Source: Tessaracoccus rhinocerotis
GTDB taxonomy: Bacteria > Actinomycetota > Actinomycetes > Propionibacteriales > Propionibacteriaceae
Direction: 5' to 3'
Assembly: GCF_007197885.1 (NCBI RefSeq)
Contig: NZ_VKKG01000007.1
Coordinates: forward strand, 62,001-126,000
Length of the DNA stretch: 64,000 nt
How positions within the stretch are numbered: the first letter of the stretch is position 1; each line of letters starts with the position of its first letter. The position numbers and the translations under genes were made by a program. Positions 60,330 to 64,000 of this stretch are shown here, piece by piece. The notes under the pieces are model-generated. The model did not search any database and was not told the DNA's origin. It saw nothing but the letters and a program-made list of their open reading frames with translations.

Positions 60330-61010
60330 ATGGTCGCCATGGCATCCCCGGAAGAGGTCAACGAGCGGCTCGCCGTGACCTATCCGGGGGCGCGCGCTGA
60401 ACTCGACTTCACCAACGCTTTCGAACTGCTGGTCGCGACGGTGCTGTCGGCCCAGTCCACCGACCGCCGTGTCAACGCCGTCACGGCCGTCCTCTTCCCC
60501 GCCTACCCCGACGCCGCTGCCCTGGCCGGGGCGGACCCGGTTGCCGTGGAGCAGATCATCGGCCCCGTCGGGTTCTTCCGCAACAAGACCAAGGCCATCA
60601 TCGGGTTGTCCCGCGCCATCGTGGACGAGCACGACGGCGTGGTGCCGGACACGCTCGAGGAACTGGTCAAGCTGCCCGGCGTGGGACGCAAGACCGCGAA
60701 CGTGGTGCTCGGCAACGCCTTCGACGTACCTGGAATCACCCCCGACACCCATCTGATCAGGCTCGCGAACCGGTTCGGGTGGGTGTCATCCAGGAAGCCT
60801 GACGACGTCGAGCGCGCCGTGGGCGAGCTGTTCCCGCCCGAGGAGTGGGTCATGCTGTGCCACCGCGTCATCTGGCACGGGAGACGCTGCTGCCACGCCC
60901 GCAACCCTGCCTGCGGGGCGTGCGTCGTCTCCGACCTGTGCCCGAGCTACGGCGAGGGCGAGACCGACCCGGACAAGGCCGCGATGCTGATCCGCGAGCC
61001 CCGCGCGTGA
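60330..61010 (+). CDS. nth: Endonuclease III
   Basis: A 226-residue base-excision repair glycosylase/lyase acting on oxidised pyrimidines. The helix-hairpin-helix is LVKLPGVGRKTANVVLGNAF with the catalytic Lys; the catalytic Asp lies in GITPDTHLIRL. The [4Fe-4S] ligands are C-X6-C-X2-C-X5-C in CHARNPACGACVVSDLC. Start is ATG 60330, or ATG 60339. It follows the RidA stop directly and overlaps the next gene by GTGA. Confidence 0.95.
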   Translation: MVAMASPEEVNERLAVTYPGARAELDFTNAFELLVATVLSAQSTDRRVNAVTAVLFPAYPDAAALAGADPVAVEQIIGPVGFFRNKTKAIIGLSRAIVDEHDGVVPDTLEELVKLPGVGRKTANVVLGNAFDVPGITPDTHLIRLANRFGWVSSRKPDDVERAVGELFPPEEWVMLCHRVIWHGRRCCHARNPACGACVVSDLCPSYGEGETDPDKAAMLIREPRA

Positions 61011-61606
61011 GGACTCTCCCCGGGTTCGCAGTCGGCGTCGTCGCCCCGGCCCTGCTGGTTGCCGGGTGCGCCACCACCGGGCCGCAGGAGACCGCGCCGC
61101 CGCCGTCGTCAGCGGAACTCCAGCAGCTGCGCGAGGACTTCGCAATCCCGGACTGCCCGGTCACCGCCCCGGACGCCGAGCCCGTCGACAGGGGCCTGCC
61201 GCGCACGCAGCTGCCGTGCCTCGGCTCGGACGTCACCGTGAACCTCGCGGGGCTGGAGCGCCGTCCGACGGTGGTGAACTTCTGGGCGCAGTGGTGCGGT
61301 CCGTGCCGGGAGGAGGCACCGTTCCTGCGCGACGTCTCGCAGGCCGCCGAAGAGGTCGCGTTCGTCGGGGTCAACTTCGACGACCCGGAGCCCGCCTGGG
61401 CGCTCGAGTTCGCAGGGCTGGCCGAGTGGCGCTACCCGCACGTGGCAGACCCGGAGGGGACACTGCGTTCCCAGCTGGGAGTTCCCGGGCTGCCGATGAC
61501 GCTGTTCGTCGACGAGACGGGCGCGATCGTGGAGCACCACTTCGGGGTGATCGAGTCCGAGGAGGAGCTGGAGGCCGCGATCGCCGAGCACTTCGGCATC
61601 TCCTGA
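61007..61606 (+). CDS. TlpA/ResA-like thioredoxin lipoprotein
   Basis: A 199-residue membrane-anchored thiol-disulfide oxidoreductase. The GTG start overlaps the nth stop (GTGA). A lipobox LLVAGC lies near residue 20. The thioredoxin domain begins NLAGLERRPTVVNFWAQ and carries the active-site WCGPC. The cis-Pro region is GVPGLPMTLFV. It probably maintains redox state of exported proteins. Its place after nth matches Rv3673c. Confidence 0.92.
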   Translation: MRTLPGFAVGVVAPALLVAGCATTGPQETAPPPSSAELQQLREDFAIPDCPVTAPDAEPVDRGLPRTQLPCLGSDVTVNLAGLERRPTVVNFWAQWCGPCREEAPFLRDVSQAAEEVAFVGVNFDDPEPAWALEFAGLAEWRYPHVADPEGTLRSQLGVPGLPMTLFVDETGAIVEHHFGVIESEEELEAAIAEHFGIS

Positions 61607-61656
61607 CCGACGTCGTCGCCGTCCCCGGTTCGCCGGGAGCCTCGTAGGGTGGGGCC

Positions 61657-62286
61657 GTGACCTACGACTTCTCCGAGCTCGCCGCCTCCCTGCGCGCAGG
61701 CGTCGACGCACCCGCGAACTGGGCGGAGCGCGCACCCCAGGGCGTCCGGGCGGCCGCGGTGCTGCTGCTGTTCACCGACGCGCCGGACCCGCGCCTGACG
61801 TTCATCGAGCGGGCCTCGACGTTGCGCCGCCACGCCGGGCAGGTCGCGTTCCCCGGCGGGGGCCGCGAGGAGGCCGACGAGTCGTTGATGCACGCGGCGC
61901 TGCGGGAGGCCCAGGAGGAGGTGGCGCTGGACCCCTCCCTGGTGGAGGTGCTGGGGCAACTGCCCGTGGCTTGGGTGCCGCGGAGTCGCTACGACGTGAC
62001 CCCGTTCGTCGGCAGGTGGGACGGATCCGAGCCGCTGCGTGCCGCCGACCCGGCGGAGGTGGAGTGGGTCTTCGACGTGCCCGTCTCTGAGCTCGTGGAT
62101 CCCGCCAACCGGGTCAGCGGCAGCCATCCGCTCGGGTACCGGGGACCGGCCTGGGTACTCGGGGAGATGTTCATCTGGGGGTTCACCGGCCACCTGCTCG
62201 ACCTCACCCTGCGGCTCGCGGGCTGGGAGCAGGAATGGGACCAGGAGCGCACCGTCGACATCCCGGAGCGCTTCATGCGGGACTGA
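61657..62286 (+). CDS. NUDIX hydrolase, coenzyme A pyrophosphatase type
   Basis: A 209-residue NUDIX protein. The NUDIX box spans GGGREEADESLMHAALREAQ plus EEVAL, and the preceding TLRRHAGQVAFPGGG matches the NudL/CoAse upstream motif. Start is GTG 61657. Position after the thioredoxin protein corresponds to Rv3672c. In place of the serine protease gene found next in mycobacteria, a divergent holin-like gene follows. Confidence 0.9.
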   Translation: MTYDFSELAASLRAGVDAPANWAERAPQGVRAAAVLLLFTDAPDPRLTFIERASTLRRHAGQVAFPGGGREEADESLMHAALREAQEEVALDPSLVEVLGQLPVAWVPRSRYDVTPFVGRWDGSEPLRAADPAEVEWVFDVPVSELVDPANRVSGSHPLGYRGPAWVLGEMFIWGFTGHLLDLTLRLAGWEQEWDQERTVDIPERFMRD

Positions 62287-62304
62287 CTGTCCCGGGCTCC
62301 CGGA

Positions 62305-62775
62305 TCAGGCGGAGCGGCGCGGCAGCTCGTCCACGGGTCGGATCTCCACCTGCTTGTCCTTGCGCTTGCCGGTGACCGCGTCGGCCAGTGCGCCCATGGT
62401 TGCCCCGGCCTCGGCGATGGTGGCCTCCGGTGCCTTGACCTTCCGGAACTGTGCCGAGCCGATCTTGAACAGGATGAACGCGACCAGCAGGGAGAACACC
62501 ACGCAGGCGAAGAACCCGATGGTGAAGGCACCCCAGGTGCTGAGGGCTGTGAAGCTGTCGAGGAGCCACCCGATGGTCAGCGCCAGGGCGATGACGAACA
62601 TCCACACCGCATGGATCGCGAACATCCCGGCACCGCCGAAGAACGCGCCCCCGATGCCCGCGTGCTTGGCCGCCGGGACCAGCTCGGCCTTGGCGAGCTC
62701 CTTCTCTCGTTCGACGAACTCGGCGAAGTTCGCGCGGAACTCCTGGAAGGCGTCGCCGTCTTCGGGAATAGCCAT
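62305..62775 (-). CDS. Phage-holin-family (DUF1469-like) membrane protein
   Basis: A 156-residue protein with an N-terminal amphipathic helix (FRANFAEFVEREKELAKAEL), two transmembrane segments near residues 40-70 and 82-108, and a basic C-terminal tail. This is the pattern of the small actinobacterial holin-superfamily proteins, which are not phage-derived. AAGGAAA precedes the ATG at 62775. Its function is not known. Confidence 0.75.
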   Translation of the reverse strand: MAIPEDGDAFQEFRANFAEFVEREKELAKAELVPAAKHAGIGGAFFGGAGMFAIHAVWMFVIALALTIGWLLDSFTALSTWGAFTIGFFACVVFSLLVAFILFKIGSAQFRKVKAPEATIAEAGATMGALADAVTGKRKDKQVEIRPVDELPRRSA

Positions 62776-62825
62776 CTTTTTCCTTTCGTCGAAACCCAGC
62801 CTAGGGCCAAGGCGGCCCCCTCGCG

Positions 62826-63572
62826 TCAGATCGGGATCCGAACACCGTCCTCGGTGAGGCGCACAGGCGCCGTCATCTCCTCGTGGCTGACCCACGCCCG
62901 CAGACACAGCAACTGGAACGGGAGCCGGAGCATCTCGCCCGGCCGGACCGAGGAGGAGAACAACTCCGCCACCTCGGAGTGCAACCGATCGAGCTGCTGC
63001 TCGGTCAGGTTCCTCGCCAGCGGCTGGCGAGCCACCAGGTCCTGCAGGTCGGCGAGGGAGACGGGCTGCCAGACGCGGAAGGCGCGCTTCTCGACCTCGG
63101 GGAAGTACTTGGAGCCCTCGAGCACGTCCAGGCTCTGGTGCCCGTAGGCCCCCTTCATGGCCATCGGGTCGTAGTGCCGCAGCAGGGCGGCCAGTCGCCG
63201 GACCCACGGGACCGAGTCGTCGCGGATGACGTAGGAGGCCGACAGGCAGCCGCCGGGCCGCAGCACCCGGGCGAGTTCGCCCAAGGCGTGCTCGTGGTCC
63301 AGCTCATGGAACTTCTGGTGGGTCACCACGACGTCGAACTGGAACGGGTCGGTGGGGATCGCCTCCGGGCGCGCCCAGACGGGGGTGATCGACTCATCAG
63401 CGGCCAGCCGTCGGACGACGGTCTCCTCCCAGGCGAGTGCGAACACGGTGTGCCCCTCGTCGCGCAGGCGGCGGGCCATCGCCGCACCGCCGTCGATGGT
63501 GAGGCTGCGTGCGCCCGACCACACCGTCAACCAGTTGACGGCGTCGGGGAGGAGAACGTTCTGCTTCGACAT
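62826..63572 (-). CDS. Class I SAM-dependent methyltransferase-like protein
   Basis: A 248-residue Rossmann-fold protein. Residues ~20-45 form the cofactor-binding strand region in a modified form (SGARSLTIDGGAAMARRL), and VVVTHQKFHEL and ARVLRPGGCLSASYV match later methyltransferase motifs. The GxGxG loop is not typical, so activity is uncertain. AGGAAGCC precedes the ATG at 63572. It lies divergent from the Ssd gene. Confidence 0.7.
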   Translation of the reverse strand: MSKQNVLLPDAVNWLTVWSGARSLTIDGGAAMARRLRDEGHTVFALAWEETVVRRLAADESITPVWARPEAIPTDPFQFDVVVTHQKFHELDHEHALGELARVLRPGGCLSASYVIRDDSVPWVRRLAALLRHYDPMAMKGAYGHQSLDVLEGSKYFPEVEKRAFRVWQPVSLADLQDLVARQPLARNLTEQQLDRLHSEVAELFSSSVRPGEMLRLPFQLLCLRAWVSHEEMTAPVRLTEDGVRIPI

Positions 63573-63606
63573 GGCTTCCTGGTCCGGGGACGTGTTCCCC
63601 CACAGG

Positions 63607-63615
63607 TTATCCACA
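63607..63615. promoter_or_regulatory. Consensus DnaA box TTATCCACA
   Basis: A perfect nine-base DnaA box in the 94-bp gap between the methyltransferase-like gene and the divergent Ssd gene. It stands alone, so DnaA could act as a regulator, or it may be chance. Confidence 0.5.
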
Positions 63616-63666
63616 ACGCAACGGTCCCTGTGACGTTTGGGTGCGCGGGACGACCAGAGTGTGGGT

Positions 63667-64000
63667 GTGAACCACACCGACACGCGCCCTTCGCGTCCCC
63701 TGCTCGCCACCCGTGACCCCGCACTGGTCGAGGCCGTCCTCGCGACGGCGCTCGCGCTCGGTGTGGACGTCGAGGTGGTTCGTGACCGAGACGAACTGCG
63801 CAGGAGTTGGGGCACCGCCCCGTTGCGGCTCCTCGGCGCGGACATGGCGGCCAGGGCAGCGGTCCTGGAGCGGTCGGAGAGCACCTATGTGATCGGGTCG
63901 GGGGAGATGGACCTGCTGCGCGCCTCAGCACAGCTGCGAGCCCCGGTGCTGGCGCTGCCGCAGGCGACGACGGAACTGGCGGACGTCCTGGCCGGGCACC
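63667..64000 (+). CDS. Septum-site-determining protein Ssd / CpaE-like (partial)
   Basis: A gene starting at GTG 63667 and open to the window's end (111 codons). It begins MNHTDTRPSRPLLATRDP and continues as an alternating hydrophobic fold ending in AQLRAPVLALPQA. The N-terminal ~110 residues of actinobacterial Ssd/CpaE-type proteins, which lie upstream of tad pilus genes, look like this. The P-loop part is beyond the window, so the call rests on the N-terminal receiver-like domain and position. Confidence 0.65.
   Translation, partial: MNHTDTRPSRPLLATRDPALVEAVLATALALGVDVEVVRDRDELRRSWGTAPLRLLGADMAARAAVLERSESTYVIGSGEMDLLRASAQLRAPVLALPQATTELADVLAGH

Noticed and set aside
63607-63615. DnaA box as a replication origin
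   Set aside because: A single box without AT-rich sequence or dnaA/dnaN neighbours does not make an origin.

Overview
This 64 kb window is high-GC, gene-dense DNA, and I read it as a chromosomal segment of an actinomycete. Supporting signs are frequent GTG starts, a WhiB-family regulator, an actinobacterial SRP RNA, an ECF42-type sigma factor with its DGPF partner, a FolP2-like protein, and a block resembling the Mycobacterium tuberculosis Rv3683-Rv3660c neighbourhood (metallophosphoesterase, PASTA-containing PBP, WhiB, small DUF4177 protein, RidA, Nth, thioredoxin-like lipoprotein, NUDIX, Ssd). The lifestyle looks like that of a plant-polysaccharide degrader, possibly a Propionibacteriales member. 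That placement is inference.

Layout. (1) 1-6102: the end of a GntR/FCD regulator, then a tightly overlapping operon for uptake and breakdown of a sugar acid or similar compound (solute-binding lipoprotein, two permeases, enolase-superfamily dehydratase, SDR, DapA/NanA-type aldolase). (2) 6103-8935: a non-coding stretch with four copies of a 15-bp palindrome and two candidate operators, then a secreted PL11 rhamnogalacturonan lyase. (3) 9013-24017: a cell-envelope region with two acyltransferases, UDP-glucose dehydrogenase, VanZ-like and LytR-CpsA-Psr proteins, an unusual RmlC-RmlD-tyrosine phosphatase fusion, an SGNH-like protein, a bacterial tyrosine kinase, a CapD-type dehydratase, and two secreted wall proteins sharing a repeated cysteine-containing module. 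(4) 24088-35547: housekeeping genes (SRP RNA, histidine kinase, dnaX-ybaB-recR, MFS, FolP2-like, DGPF plus ECF42 sigma, deoA, a lipoprotein, tRNA-Pro). (5) 35667-55848: a glycan-use island with a GH5-like enzyme, SGNH esterase, ABC importer, LacI regulator, GH2 beta-mannosidase, an uncharacterised large protein, a sugar isomerase, a GH78 rhamnosidase, an IclR regulator and an FAD oxidoreductase. (6) 55832-64000: the conserved Rv3683-like block, ending in a truncated Ssd gene.

How the parts work together. The LacI protein at 43275-44336 very likely controls the mannoside/glycan genes, because nearly identical palindromes (CTAAAGCGCTTTAG type) sit upstream of the GH5-like gene, the ABC importer and the beta-mannosidase. 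Neither ABC importer has an ATPase gene here, so a shared MsiK-like ATPase elsewhere is implied. In the envelope region the tyrosine kinase and the phosphatase domain of the fusion form a plausible opposing pair for exopolysaccharide control.

The observations most worth a second look are: the fusion protein whose RmlC and RmlD domains have lost catalytic residues while the phosphatase domain looks intact; the repeated four-cysteine wall module; the uncharacterised gene at 47094-49541; the 15-bp palindrome family; and the LacI regulon. Functions were assigned by reading motifs. No database search was possible.
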